From contig NW_022145612.1 in the NCBI RefSeq assembly GCF_000002235.5, forward strand, positions 22,121,147 through 22,185,146: DNA of 64,000 nucleotides, written 5' to 3'. Below are positions 1 to 13,800 of the stretch, one piece after another. A program made the translations under genes and the position numbers. Each line of letters opens with the position of its first letter. The stretch's first letter is position 1. Source of the stretch: Strongylocentrotus purpuratus (taxonomy: Eukaryota; Echinodermata; Echinoidea; Camarodonta; Strongylocentrotidae). The notes below the pieces were generated by a model. The model saw only the letters and a list, made by a program, of their open reading frames with translations. It was not told the DNA's origin and searched no databases.

Positions 1-62
1 GGCTTGTGATTATTTACTGTTTCATAGCATTTTTAAATAATTGCATTACCGGTAGCTTTTAA

Positions 63-456
63 AGGTAAAGACCAGTATTGGAAACGCCCCAATTTCCAAA
101 AATGAAATGGAGCTCTTATTACCAATCCTGTGAAAGAATATGTTTTGACTAATACACGATGATAACATTTTTGCTGGGAAACCGCCTACTAATTGATATA
201 TTTGGTAAATTAGTTTATCTATTGGTGTGTGAGAGATAAACGCACGTGTCGCGCACATGTGCGTTGTCCCATATACATCTTTCTGTGTACAGTGCTTGTA
301 ACTTTACGAAGACTGGGCCAAATTTCTTAACATTTTGATGATTCCAGAACCTTGCAGTACGCACCAATACTTATATGCTAGATAATCAACCTTTCTGATC
401 GATTCCACAACGTTTCTTTCACAATGCAATCGCATGACCATAACTGGTCTTTATCT
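63..456. mobile_element. TTAA-flanked MITE, family A, copy 1 (complete)
   Basis: A 394-bp non-coding element. It starts AGGTAAAGACCAGT and ends with the near-exact inverse, ACTGGTCTTTATCT. Both ends abut TTAA (59-62 and 457-460), a typical target duplication. TTAA targets with 5'-AGG ends fit Kolobok-type elements; piggyBac also targets TTAA but usually has CCC-type ends. Two further copies occur in this window (15360 and 22685). The short open frame inside is not coding evidence. Confidence 0.85.
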
Positions 457-2652
457 TTAAACTCATGGATAGTATAAACTGGATTTGAGAGAAATTGGTG
501 AGGAGAATATCAATGTAAAGGGCTGGTAGGATAGACTAGAGGAGGAGTGTGAGTGCAGATAAAATGGGGGAAGAGATGGGCCTGGTAAAATGAGATACAA
601 TACACAAGGGTAAATGCAGCTAAGAAATTACATTTCAAAATAGATTAGACAACAAAATTATTCACTGAAGATAACTTTTTTTTAATTCATTCATGAGACT
701 AAATACATACAAAATTTGATGTATTTTATTGTTTGTTTGATTTTTAAAACCTCTGCTTGAAACTTTCCAGATCTTCATCTCTCTACACAATAAGTCTGCC
801 CAATTTGCCTTTCTTTCTCCCTTGATTTTCTCTGACTTTCTATCTGGCCTTCTCTCTATCCTCTCTCACTTAATCGTTCACCCCCTTTTTTTTCTCTTTC
901 TTTAATGCTATAAACCCAATTATTTTTTTCTCCACCAATTGTAAATTGTAATTTATTTGCTTTCCTCTGCTGCTCAGGGCCATTATGAATAGATTGTGTA
1001 AGTTGCTTTGTTAGGCAAGCACACAACAAAGAATGTGCATCGAAGCGTATATCCAACTGAAAATGATTTGACCAATCTTTGTGTATAATGTGATCCATTC
1101 AAGCTTATGAAAATTGAAAAATGATTTTGGCTATTTTTCACCACTTTTCAGTTTTCACCACTTTTCACCACCTTGATTCGTTAGAAATTGTTACATGTTA
1201 TTAAGTGCATCTTAAATATACTATAACAGTTTATAAAAAAACACAATTAAGGCTTCCATTAGAAACCAAGCCCAACCATGGGCACTTTAAATTATTCAAA
1301 ACTTTTCAAAGTACCTTTTGGATTTCAGACTGATTTATTTCCTTTATACTCCATACGACATCATGTTTTTCACACTATCATTGGGGTTACGGTACAACCA
1401 ACCTCAACGGTTACCATTGAACCTGCCGCTACAAAGTAAAGGGAAGTTATATCCAGGATATTCTCACACTGCTTTCAAAAGAAACAAAAAGATTACTTTT
1501 CTCCAGAAAGGAAATGATTGTGCTGACTAACAGTGATCAATGGTGCATTAACTCGAACAATACAATAATGTTTGCAATAACTAAGATTGATTTTTTTTTT
1601 TTTACAACCACAAAGGCTTCAAGCCAGGGACAAAAAAATATGTGTGAATATAATGACATCATGACTTGACAGTGTAGATGTAATTCAAAGGTCACATGTT
1701 TTCTATCCAGCCTTAAATCAAACTACACGTTTAAATTCTTATTAACATTAACTGTACATACCCTGTTTTATATAAGCCTAAAACCTTTTCAAGAAATCAA
1801 GATCTTAGCCTGAATTTTCTTACTGGAATTATGTTATTCGTAACAAATTGATTCTTTGCTTGCAACATGTTCATCTCCTTCGACTCGCATCATAAAAGGA
1901 ATCAACTAAGTGCATGATTCAAATATTGGAGGTCTCTGTTTTAATTGGCAAGGATGTTAGGCCAAGTAAAATTGATTCCTAGTTTCTAAATCAGATTTGT
2001 TTTCAAAAAATTAGGATGAGGGGTTCTATGTTATTTTATATTTAATATCTTTTGTATATATATAAAAATATCTAATTAAAAAAAGTTGAGGTGGGCAAAA
2101 GATAGAAGGACGGGACAAGGAATTAGAAATTAATTTCATTTGGCCTTACTGAATTCCTTTGTATCATATTGTAAACAGTGACCTTGCTCCTAGTCAAAAC
2201 AAGTGTCCTTTGGCAAGGCATTAATCTTCATTTGCCAGACTCGACCCAGGTGAGGTAAATGGGTGCCTGGCAGGAATTAATTCCTTGAAATGCTAGAGCA
2301 CTGTAATGGCAGCTAGGCTAAAGCCGGGGTAATAATTAGTGCGCTTCGGAATAGAATTTCTAGATAGACGGCGCTATATATAAATACCCATAATAATAAA
2401 TAATAATCAAGTACTTTTGTTGTCTCAATGAAATTGTTTTACATTGAGAAGGAAGAAAATTACTTTTGAATTGGTAACTCAGGCTAGGAAAGAGGAAGAG
2501 AAAGAGAGAAGGGATAGACCTGTGGCAGAAGAAATTAGTACAAAAGGAAAGGAGGTAAATTTGCAAACAAGATGATTGGATCATACTTCATAGCTAGGCA
2601 CTAATGACCTCATACGCAGTAGCAACTGGTAAGGGAGGATGACCCCCCTTAA
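457..2652. other. Non-coding, AT-rich
   Basis: No coding frame with recognisable similarity and no RNA gene seen. It holds a pyrimidine-rich tract (about 765-905), short direct repeats of the phrase 'caccacttttca' near 1140-1170 and a poly-T run at about 1590. Confidence 0.6.
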
Positions 2653-3184
2653 AGGTACTATGTCCCTTTTGCAGCCAACCTCAAATGCTGTAGAACTTTG
2701 CAGGAATTAAGAATATGTCATGTATGTCCTATCTGTGAAATTTAAACGTTAGCAGTGTCCACATATTCGAATCATGCACAGAAACCTGTTTACTTGCTAG
2801 ACTTCACTGTCAGACACTATTGAGTGACTGACTGGCTTTTTTTCTTCTTTGGTAATAACATACATGAAAAGAGTTGTAAAGGGTACATGAGCATTTGTCT
2901 ACATCAATAACCCACTTCTTGTGATGGCCAAGATTAAACTGATTGAATCTTTGCGCAGCATAAAACGTATGACCATTCGGTAGAATTGTCTGAAAATCAA
3001 GACTATTACTTTTGGGCTCTATAGCCCTAAAGTCGATTTGACAACTAATAGTCGTTATTTTCCCACTTGAAGACATTTTCAAGCCCCACTTTTTTTAGGG
3101 AAGTTCTAAATTAGTATTATCTTTCAAATGCAGTTGAAATTTAACTTTTTAATTTTTTTGGCCTGCAAATGGGACATAGTACCT
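2653..3184. mobile_element. TTAA-flanked MITE, family B, copy 1 (complete)
   Basis: A 532-bp element with inverted ends AGGTACTATGTCCC...TTTGCAG at the left and the inverse at the right, flanked by TTAA at 2649-2652 and 3185-3188. The second copy (17776-19422) lies in opposite orientation. A minus-strand frame of 90 codons (2810-3082) is partly kept in the other copy, but the differences fall at all codon positions, so I do not call it a gene. Confidence 0.85.
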
Positions 3185-3507
3185 TTAAAGCTCAGTTGTA
3201 CAGGTGTACATGTAAAGGTAGTTTTCAACTGTAGCAACTATTAGCTTACAGGTAGTAAGGTTTTATGAATGTAAGCTCTGACGTATAGTGAATTCGTGTA
3301 TAGTGATGTTCATACAGAGAACTATGCAATTTCATGATATTACACATTGTCTTAATGACGTCAGTATAATTGCGCTAAATAAATAATAATTGGAATGAAA
3401 AATATAAATGTATAGAGTACAAAAGTAGTTATACTTCCTAAGTATCTACTCTCCAAATGATCTTCATTTACATGTAGCCCTGCAAAAGATTTTGTTTTCC
3501 CTCTCAT

Positions 3508-3596
3508 GGATAGCGTTTTGTAATTATGAATAGCCTAGGCATACACATGATTCGATGTAGGCAATTTCTTGCTACAATGCGATCTCCAGCATTAAT
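3508..3596 (-). repeat. Dispersed repeat, inverted partner of 7988-8075
   Basis: About 88 bp that match 7988-8075 in reverse complement with only scattered differences, including the phrase 'aaattgcctacatc'. Family unknown. Confidence 0.75.
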
Positions 3597-3679
3597 TTTT
3601 GGAGCAATCATGCATCCACGAGGACAAAGTATTCACCATAATAGTGTCTTTATCCTTCCTTCCTTCAAATAAAAAACGA

Positions 3680-3825
3680 CTATAGTATAGAGGCTTGTTC
3701 ATACGTGCCATGGTAAACTGTAGCTTTTTAGTGGACCAGTACGAAATGAGTGGCAAGTGGGAAGAAAAAACGTAGCTGCATGGAACAACGTTCTTATGCA
3801 AACTCACTTACTCATCTGTGTGAGA
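3680..3825 (+). repeat. Dispersed repeat, partner of 10730-10890
   Basis: Shares ordered blocks with 10730-10890 in the same orientation: 'ggcttgttcatacgtgcc', 'atgagtggcaagtggg', 'aaaacgtagctgca' and 'actcactta'. Divergent, family unknown. Confidence 0.6.
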
Positions 3826-6800
3826 TAAGCATAGATATATGTGAAATGCAGTACGTGCACATTACTAGACTCATAATCCCTCCATACCCCCCCCCCCCCC
3901 TTCCCCTCAATAAAGAGCCTTGGTTAGCAGCTTAGAACATCATAAACACACATACATGAACGAGCCTTAGGAAAATGAGAATAAGAAAGATATAAGAGGC
4001 TTCCAAATTTTCCAGATACAGTTTTCAATACAGGCCTATAATATCACCCAACTATGTTGACAAAGAGAGCTACATGTTAATATACACACAATTCAATTTA
4101 CTTTTCTGCACTTAGAACACGGCATATAAATAGTTAAATACAAATGTAAATGCTATAATCACAAACATCCTGGTATAGGGGTAGAATTTACAGCCTACTG
4201 AATTTGTTTGGGGTTAAAAATATCACCTAATTAGAGGATAGGATGTTTCAGTGAAAAAAACACAGATTAAACAATGATGACAACTGACGTATGTTGTAAG
4301 TCCAGCTAGATTTTGATGTAAACAATGTTACAAATTGGACAAATATATGGCTTTGGTGGTTAATAGCTTCCATTGTTTTTTTCTAATTGCCACAGGTTAT
4401 CTGTGTCACATGATCTGTGATGTCATTATATTTTGGTGTAAACTTCCTTGTGCTTTAAGACAGAAATATTTCACAAGTTGTTCTTGTTGTTGTTCTTTTA
4501 TTTGTTGTTGTTTTCACAAGGTTTCACGCTTCAATTCCAGGTTTATTTATTTAAGTATATACATTACAAGAAGGTCAGCTTCTTTGAATACTCCCATACA
4601 TCGCATGATGAAGTGATAAAGTAATTAAGAAATCACTGCTGGATATATTCTTCATGACCTTTCAATGATGTACAGTGTGTACATTACATAAGGACAATGC
4701 GAGACATGCTACATTCAAAATTACATAGCCATAACCTAATAGTGCATGCAACCCAGCCAGCTGTAAATGTATGTTCAAAACTCAAGTGAAGGGAAGTTGT
4801 TCAGGAAAGTATTAAAAACTTGCTTACTCACTTTATTATATTAATACTACCATTCTATTTTGAAAAACAATACTGTCTAATGTTTTGCTTTCGTATTGGC
4901 TATCACAGAGCTTGATGATCCGTCATAGATTTGGATTGTAATCCTGACCAAGCGATTTCAATTACTACAGGAGGAATGGCCAAAAAGTATCAAAGGAAAT
5001 GAATACGGTAGATATCAAAAGATTGTCATGAATGACCAAGCAGATCATTTAGGAATCCTGGTGTGAAAGAAACACTCTTATTGATTTCAATGAATCACTT
5101 AAAGGGAAATCACAGAACCAGTGGTATAGACTTTAACCTCAATAAAAATTAATATGCAGTTTTTATATATCATAAAACTACATGGGTGATTTATATTGCA
5201 AAGATCTGGGCCTACAATTTCAACATAGAAAATTATGTAACATATTTGTACTACATGGCATTCCTATTAAAATATGGGGAAAGGTACATGTAGGCACCGG
5301 TAATCACTGAATACCAGGTGCCAACCAAAAATAAACATGTTGTAACTTCCTATTTCCTCCTTTTTGGAAATACTGTTACAAAAAAACATTGAAATATACA
5401 TATATGCATGTATGTAGGTCTATGTTTAATCCATTTCAATGAATATTGGGAACTAAAAGTGTCTTGTACGACATGGATTAACACTTGATTTCAGTGTGAA
5501 AGTGGTATTTCTTTCATAGTGATTATGGCAACAGATGCATAAGCACCAACATGTATATCATGAAACTGATGATTATAAATATCATCTTAATGACAAGGCC
5601 AGTCTTCATGTACTTTTCAGTTTGCTATGCATGGTTTGTCATTTGTGAAAGAAAGTACAGTACATCCATGCAGAATACCTATAACGTGCAACAAGAGGCC
5701 TGTCATCATCAGCTGAAGTTTGCCAAATAACCCGCTATTAAAACTATTCCAATCGCAAATTAGCCAGTTACTTTGGGTCCTCATCAGCCTGCAGTTGCAA
5801 TTAACAGGATATTTGGTTGAGAAAATATCCCGATAAATCTTGGTCTTGTTTCCAAAATATCCCAGTAATTTGTGCCCATCTGAGCTAGTTTGTGATTTGA
5901 GCTAGTTTGTGATAAGTGTATCTGTCTGGTGAAGACGCAATTTTGAGCTTCAGGATAATATATCCAGAGTCTGAAAAAAGCAGGTTATTTGGCAAATTTG
6001 AGCTGATGAGGACAGGCCTAAAGATTATAGGATCATCTCTCGGGATAGCTAAACCTTCTCTTCACGTGTCAACCACAGTCCTCACTTCACGCTCTTTCAA
6101 AACAAGAAAATTCATGATTAATTCATATTGATGTCAACTTTAATATCATAGTGAATTTTCAAACTGAAGAGTTAATTGTCCATCTTGAAACTAAGGTCAA
6201 GTAACACATTTGAAATGGCATAGCAGTTCAAAATGAATTGCAATTAGAAGTTTCTGATGTTCATCAGATAAAATCATTACCCTAAAGGTCATGGAAATGA
6301 TGGAATATTTGCATATTTCAAGGAACACAGAATCTTGAGTATGCATCGATTGGCATTTGGATTGATCGTATGTGCAGGAAAAATGTTCTATTTAATTTAC
6401 GGAAAAAACAATTGAAAGTCAATTTTATGATATTCACCAGCACAAGGTTTTCAGCAAGCATTTTGGATAGTTCTAACATGTGTAGATTGAATTGACAAAT
6501 TTCTAAATATGGTCTACCATCGTAAATGTAGCGCTTAGAGACTTTGGCAGAAAGCGCTTTATAAGCACCGTTTCGTTATCGTTATTATTATCATCTCAAT
6601 TTACCAAGACCATTGTAATTCTAATAAAATGAGATGTGGTTTCTCCGAAGTACAATAAAAAGCTATATCATTTGTATACCTCACTGATTCATTTCCACCT
6701 GTTTTTCCCCCTCTATTCTCATTTCTCCCCTTTCTCTCTCCAAATTTGCTTTTGTCATTTCCTACAATTGTTTTCTTCGTATTCGATCTCCCTTGCTCTT

Positions 6801-7987
6801 CCTTTAATAGTTCTCTCACAATCTCCATAGAGTCTAAACTGCTTGTGACCCAGACTGTGGGATAAGTACATTCTTTCACACCAACAAAGAGATGGCAACA
6901 ATAATGGTTGAATCATTTCAAGGGAAATCTCTCCATCCATTGTACTGGCAATCACGACAACACTGGTTCAACACCAGTAAAAAGGTTACAAAGCGTATCA
7001 CCAATCTTCTCACATGTCAATGATTCTCAATTGCGGTTTTAAGCAAACCGTGATAAGAAATTCATAGGACCGTATATATTATATTTGCATATATATGTAG
7101 CTTCTACAATATTTTTCTTAATTTACTTTTGATAATGTAAATTTATTTTGCCATAGATTTTATGATCATTTCTCAAACATTACTCATGCCTTAGAGTAGG
7201 AAAATGCAGGTTTAAGTAAATAATATCAAAAACCCTGCTGTCACAAACACTTATGGTAATAAATGTAAGGGGCACTTTATTTCCAAATTAAAGTGATGAA
7301 AACTGGCCTGTTATCAAGAACTCATTAACTTCATGATCTTGAAAAGGAGATGAACCACGCAAACATTGACGCGTGAACTTTTGGGTTCAAACGGTGAGTC
7401 ATTCTCCCTCAATCAGAAAAGGGAAATGTCCGTTCAACTTGAGCAGTAGCAAACCCTTGAGGGAGCCACATATTGGTCATCACCCTTCCAAGAATAAAGT
7501 CATGTCTGTGGAATTTGTTTGATTATAATTGGTTTTAAGGGGATTCTATTACTCAAGCTTTAGGAGTTGAGGTGAAATTCTATCTTCTGTTGGGAATAGA
7601 GTAATCTTACACCAAGTCTCACTCGACTTTTACTCTTTCTTTATTCATTGAGACCTTTCTCAAGGGATTTCTGCAGAGCATATTCCAGAAAGTTATAATG
7701 CCTTCATATCTTAAGATTTGTTTCTAATTTGTAACCAAATTTAGGTCTATACAGGTAAGACAAATAAGAACTACCCTGTAGTACTAGTAGCCGCAGCTCT
7801 ACGACTATGGTATATTAAAGCTTGTCTACAAAATTATGCTGAACATATCTGCCAACCTTTCACAGCAAACTATAATCAGTCTATTTTGTATATTTTTTTA
7901 CCCAACAAAATTTAGAAAAGGAGAAGACTCAATGGTTTTATAACATTGGTTGAATTTGAAGGCTAAAAAAATGAGAATCATGGAATC
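3826..7987. other. Non-coding, no gene seen
   Basis: AT-rich sequence with many TACATGTA-like words and a poly-C run at about 3887-3901. A retroposon-like tail at 6525-6596 is listed separately. The short frames have no recognisable domain. Confidence 0.55.
6525..6596 (+). mobile_element. Retroposon-type 3' tail
   Basis: The word order 'tagcgcttagagactttgg...aaagcgctttataagc...' followed by a TTATTATTATC run resembles the 3' ends of L2/CR1-like LINEs and their SINEs in marine invertebrates, where a GCGC-TATA-like stem precedes an ATT microsatellite. No protein-coding part remains. Confidence 0.45.
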
Positions 7988-8075
7988 ATTAATGCTGGAG
8001 ATGGCATTGTAGCGAGAAATTGCCTACATCAAATCATGTGTATGCCCTATTCATAATTACAGTACGCTATCCAAT
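7988..8075 (+). repeat. Dispersed repeat, inverted partner of 3508-3596
   Basis: Reverse-complement match to 3508-3596, about 4.4 kb away. A 2-3 base indel lies near 'tatgccctattc'. Confidence 0.75.
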
Positions 8076-9868
8076 TGAGAATGGTTGGCGGCTATGCAGG
8101 ACAAACTTTAATTCTCTCCGTCCCTTTGATGGCGGTTTGCGTCATCGATGGTGCGCCTACAGCCTCTAACGTAGGACCGCATCTTACATCCTAATCATGA
8201 TCTACTTTGTAACCTACCAATAACAACATCCACATACATGTACATATTGATTTACATCGATATAATTGAGAGCCATGAGAGTAATGATGCTAAGCACTCG
8301 GCAAGGACATCTTCTTCAATTAAGCTCCACTAACAAACCATCTTCATGGTATCCATGTAATGAAGTTCATTTACGTACTATACAACCCTAACCGAGCAGC
8401 CACGTTTTGTTGATGTCATGATATGGTGTTTGGAAGGTTTTTCTGGACTATAATGTTCAAATTATTTCACTGGTTTTTATTCATTGGCTCGTGATTCGGC
8501 CAGTTTCTATAATGGAGTAGTAAAAATCACCCTGTACACATGTATGACAAAGGCAAACATGTTCTTATTTACCTCATGATAATAATGAAAACGTGCAGGT
8601 TGGAACACTTTGTAGATCTATCGTACTATATCAAATGGAACTGAATAATTCCCCCCCCCCCCACTCCCCATCTTCTACTTTAAAAAAAAACAAAAACTTT
8701 CAAGTATTGGAGCTGTTTATGTGAAAACAAAAGTAACAAAACACACTGGCAAAACACTCATTTTTAAGAGCTCTTTTTAGATTTTAGAGTAAAATCACCA
8801 TTGGCCCTATTTTTTTCTTCAATGACACATTGTCTCGCGTACTTAAATGAAACTGCACTTCCATCATACTTTATGATACTAAAGTATGTAAGTGGACAAG
8901 CTACTTAATATAAAAAGTTCAACATTGTCACCACATACAAGTACATGTGTAACTGTCGTTTTGTTTTTCTTCTTCTAATAGTGGAGAAATGTAAGACGAT
9001 ATATTTTGGGCAAAAATATTCATTAATCTTCAACAATCGGCTGGAAAGAATACACTATGGTTCAACAGACAGCATTAAATGATTAACAAAACCAAAGTGT
9101 TTAAAATCTCATTCTGTACTCCATGTGGTGGGATTGTCTTTCTGATTTGAAACTAGTGCAAGTTAAATGCCTTTGTAAATGTAGTAGTGTGGTAATCACA
9201 CTCCCGTCAGTAAAGCTCTCACTGCATTTATAAATGCAGAACCAGGAAGAAGATGATAAGGATAAGAGAAAGGAAATCCTGTGTTTTGTAATTCGCTGGC
9301 AATCACGATGGCCATCTTCACCATTTTAAATGAAAGGTAATCTATGGCTAATATAGCCGATAGACACTGAATCGTCCCTAAACTGCAACTGTAGTGTAAT
9401 GGACAGATCCAGGCTTTCCTTGTACTAGTATGCATTAAAAACAATTTTCTCACTGTGTAAATTATTCATTAAAAAGGCTTTTTTTTCTCCAACTTTTGCC
9501 AGTGTTTAAGAAAAGCTATTCGTGGCAGGGTTTTAGCCAACATAGGCTTTGCAAACTACACCTTTCTTCATTTATTAAAAGCGGATTTTTCAATTGCAAA
9601 AGGGACCAAACAAAATTCAAATGTAATACCTGCATGAACGCCCTTGAGTATTGACATATTAAGACAGTGCTTCATGTTGCATGAAAGTTTGAAGTTGTCT
9701 TCTGCTCAAAATGCAGGTTCGATATGACCAACAAAAATTGCTTCTTTTGTATTTCATAGATGCATATGATTGAAAATACTGAAATGTCTTGCAAATTTTA
9801 TTTCTGAAGAAAACACTTTGGATGGGTATATCATAATATCCCCAATGAATAGTTAATTATATATATTA
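8076..9868. other. Non-coding, no gene seen
   Basis: No coding signal. A poly-C run lies at about 8651-8662, followed by a poly-A run at about 8681. The rest is AT-rich single-copy-looking sequence. Confidence 0.55.
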
Positions 9869-10299
9869 CAGGCTTAATAAACAATGTCATAATCAAATCA
9901 TAAGTGCTTTGGAAATTATATCCTTGCATATCAACTCTCAATCTCTCTATATTCCTGCATGAACTTACCAAACATATACTTCCTACAGTGTATATTTGCT
10001 ACAGGTAGCCATTTACAAAAAAATGAGTTGGATTTAAAATGCCACCACCGCATAGTACTCGGCTCAATCCATACTTGATTGTATATCACAGGTTAAACAA
10101 TGTCATAATCCCTTCATAAATGCTTTGGAAATTATATCCTTGCAAAGCAACTCTGAATCCCTCTATAGTGATGTAGGAACTTTACCAAACATTTACTGCC
10201 TACAGTGTATATTTGCTACAGGTAGCCATTTAAAAAAAAAAAAAAGTTGGATAAATGCCACCAACGCATAGTACTCAGAAAAATCCATACTTGATATCC
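9869..10299 (+). repeat. Two-copy tandem duplication, about 215 bp per unit
   Basis: Unit 1 (about 9869-10080) and unit 2 (about 10089-10299) share the order 'aacaatgtcataatc', 'gctttggaaattatatcctt', 'ctacagtgtatatttgcta', 'caggtagccattta', 'gcatagtactc' and 'aatccatacttgat'. Substitutions and small indels show that the duplication is not recent. Confidence 0.9.
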
Positions 10300-10729
10300 G
10301 GATAAAAACCAGTCACCTCTTTTATATATGAAAATTTTCATCTTGACGCATAATCCTACAATAGGCTGATTAGTAGTGTGACCCATGATATTTCTCAACC
10401 GTCTTTAAAAAATCAGTCATATACCAAACCACTCACTCTAGAGATAATATAATCAAGTACCACAAGTTTTTAATAAGTGACACGACTCTAGCTCGCATTT
10501 CCAATAATGCATTTTTTTCCCTCCAATTTCTTTCTCTGTCCGGTGATTCGGGGGTAAATCTATGCCATTAAAGATGGAATGAAAGGATCTATAAATCAAC
10601 CGACGATGTACAATTTAAAATTACGTCTGTAAAGAGCCAGAAAAGAGTTAAAGTATAGGAGTTGAGGTCCTTCTGACTTTCAGAAAACGAAAATAAAGTT
10701 ATTTCTGAAATCTATAATACCAGGGGGGA

Positions 10730-10890
10730 GACAAAGGCTTATTCACGTATGCCTTGGCAAACCATGGTGGTTTACAAAGTCAAATGTAGTGCTTTGTGTG
10801 TACCGGTAGTAAATGAATGGCAAGTGGGGATGAAAAAAAAGTAGCTGCAAGCAACAAAAAAAAGGTGCTACTATACAGGTACTCACTTAT
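10730..10890 (+). repeat. Dispersed repeat, partner of 3680-3825
   Basis: Same ordered blocks as 3680-3825: 'ggcttattcacgtatgcc', 'atgaatggcaagtggg', 'aaaagtagctgca' and 'actcactta'. Confidence 0.6.
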
Positions 10891-13800
10891 TCGTGCGTAA
10901 TACAATTTTAAAAATGTTGTAGTATGCGTAAACAATCCACAGTAAACCACAGCAGATTACATGTACCCCGGCATATGTGAACAAATCTTGTGTTTACCAG
11001 GGGACAAAATGTTTTCCGAATAATCCTTTCAAGTTTGCATTCTAAATAACTCCTCAAGCTGTGATTAATGTACATCATGCACGGATATGAAGGAACCCAA
11101 TTATTATTAGCCATAAATGTCCTAGAATGATTGATGAACCCTGCATCCCCCATCTCATCTTTCAAATCATTTCCCCTTGTCTAGTTTCCTTCTAATCAAT
11201 TTTCTATAGGGTCGTGTTGTTCATTTAGCAGTGCAAACTTTTCACCTCGATCACAAAGTTTGATCCCCACTTCCATTTGGTGGAGACTGGAAAATAATCT
11301 TCTCCATTGCACATATTTTTTATGAGCATGAGTTTTTAAAGATTATAATCAAAACTTGCTACCATAGTGATCATCTGCATTTAAACCACTGTAACATTAA
11401 CAACATGTTTGGAAGAACTAATTTAGAATCATTTAAATTCTTGCTATACTATGTGTAGCCAATATATAAAAAATACTCATATGTTATTTTCAGGGCCCAA
11501 TTCAAATACCGTTGGGGATAGTTCGGTGACCAAGTCGCTTGCAGCCTATTTCGCTCGGCTGCGCTTTGCAACAGTAACCACAGTGATTTATCACAATTTT
11601 CAAGCAATTTCAAGAGTGGATCATTACTAAACGTTAAAAATACTACATGTAACAGAAAGATATTTGGATATTTGGATTAAGATATATTACTATATATAGT
11701 CCGTACATACATGTACATTGCGCATATATGCATAATATGTGTACCGCACACGCGCCGCCGTACACCGTAAGTGGCTCGGAATTACCTCCACGAGGCTACA
11801 TCCGGGCATTTTGGATGTATTGGCAATAGCAAGAATTTCTTACTCCATTAAAACTACCAGTAATACCGACTACCAAAAACTAGATGCACATGTGCATGTC
11901 TGATGGTTTGTGTGATGGATCTTCAAGATTTGCTAACCAATAAAATGCTTATATACTTATATCAATCTGAAATGGTTGCTAAGATGCAAGTTATGAATGG
12001 AATGAAATTACCATATAGATGAGCAAGCCTCTGGATTATCAAAGTAATAAAAAGAAAAAGGATGTGTTGTCAATAGTGCACTTGAAAAATAAAGTGGACA
12101 CTTTCCAATTCATATAGGCCCTACAATGAAATGGAAGATTTTTCTTCCTTCTGTGAACACAGTGCAAGTGCAACGCAACCCATTTATCAAATGAGAATTT
12201 AAGGTACTAATGGCTTGTTCTAGATGCATGCCACTTATTAGCAGCTTAAAACTGTACATGATTTATAACGAAAGGTCAACATCTTTGACAATGTTTCTCT
12301 ATAATCCTGTATGCCTGCAAGAAAAAAATTGGCTTGGTTTCTGTCAAATTCATTGGTGTACAATAGAATCTGACTTTCCACTTTTGACATTTTAGTGATA
12401 AATAATAAAAAGAAATTCAATCAAAAGTGTATAAATAGCAATAAAACTTGGAACAAGGGATGAAGCTCCAAAGAAAGAAATTCATGAAAAATGAATCTCA
12501 AAAACAAACAACAAAAAAATGAAGGAGGTACAGTCATTTTCTATGCACAGAAAATATTGCTTGAAACATTCCATTTTCAAAGACGTATGATGGATTATAC
12601 TTGTACATGCGGATTCAGGCACATTCACCATTTTCATTTCCAACCTGCAAATACATCAACAAATATATCTCTTTGAATTTGGCGTTCTCTTGTCACATTT
12701 CAAGTACACTCTGCACAGTGATGCTAAAGATTCCTCTCTCCCATATCCATTTTCTTTTCCCCCCAGACGAATGAGAGGTTGTAAAGGCTCCTTAGCAACT
12801 GCTGCCCTTTCCTCCTGCTCGTTCCTTCTGCCTCATTAAATACGAAGAAATGCCACATCTGCAATATTTATGCTCTCAGAAAACATCTAAACCCGAGCGA
12901 GCCGTCTCCTAATAATCAATATAAAATCCTCTCCTCTAAAGAGATATTACTTCTGCTCGTCAGAGCTTCTGAAATTCTCTTCTTTGTTTTTTCAATGAAA
13001 GATGAAGAATTTGCCATTTGGTTCACATGAAATCATTCAGCAGTGAGCAATGATGTCTGCATTACTGGTGAAATTGGGAAGAAGGAAATGAAAAATTTAC
13101 TTGTAATTGACAAACTTTATCGAAGAAATGTCTTAGCGTGTACTTGCATTTTCATTCAATTGATTCAAACAAGCATTGAGGTCCAGCAAGGTATATACAT
13201 TCTAATGAAATTGCATCCAAATGGAGAAGAAAAATAAGGAAAGTTACGAGAAAAAAAACTTTGCAGACAGCAGAGAAGATTATTTCCATGAATGCTTGTC
13301 AAAACACAAGCGTCAAATATGAAAGGTTTTTTAAATATTTTTTAAAGAAAGCAATTTTTAGTTATAGCAATACAAATAATTATAATAATAACAATATTAA
13401 TAATAAAAACAACAGCAACAACAACAGTAATAATGATAATAATGTTTTGTTCAAATAGAATTCAGTAATTTAGAGGTCAAAACAATATGTAGGATTTTCA
13501 AACTTCACTTCACTCACATTTTGGGGGGTCAATATTTGGAAAATCCTCAAATACACATGAGTCCAAGTTCCCAGCTTATGACTGTACATGTATATCGTTT
13601 ATTGGGAATAGTCTCGGAATAATTCAGGCTTCAAAGAACTGTCATTTTCTCCTAATAGGAACATGATCCTGGACTGATTGATCACCTAACATGGAAAGGT
13701 CTTTGGCAGCCCACCTGCATGACTGATTGCCAATTCAGTTCAGGTATGGAAACGACACTTTCACATCAACAAACCGTTCCAACTCGCATTAATCACACGT

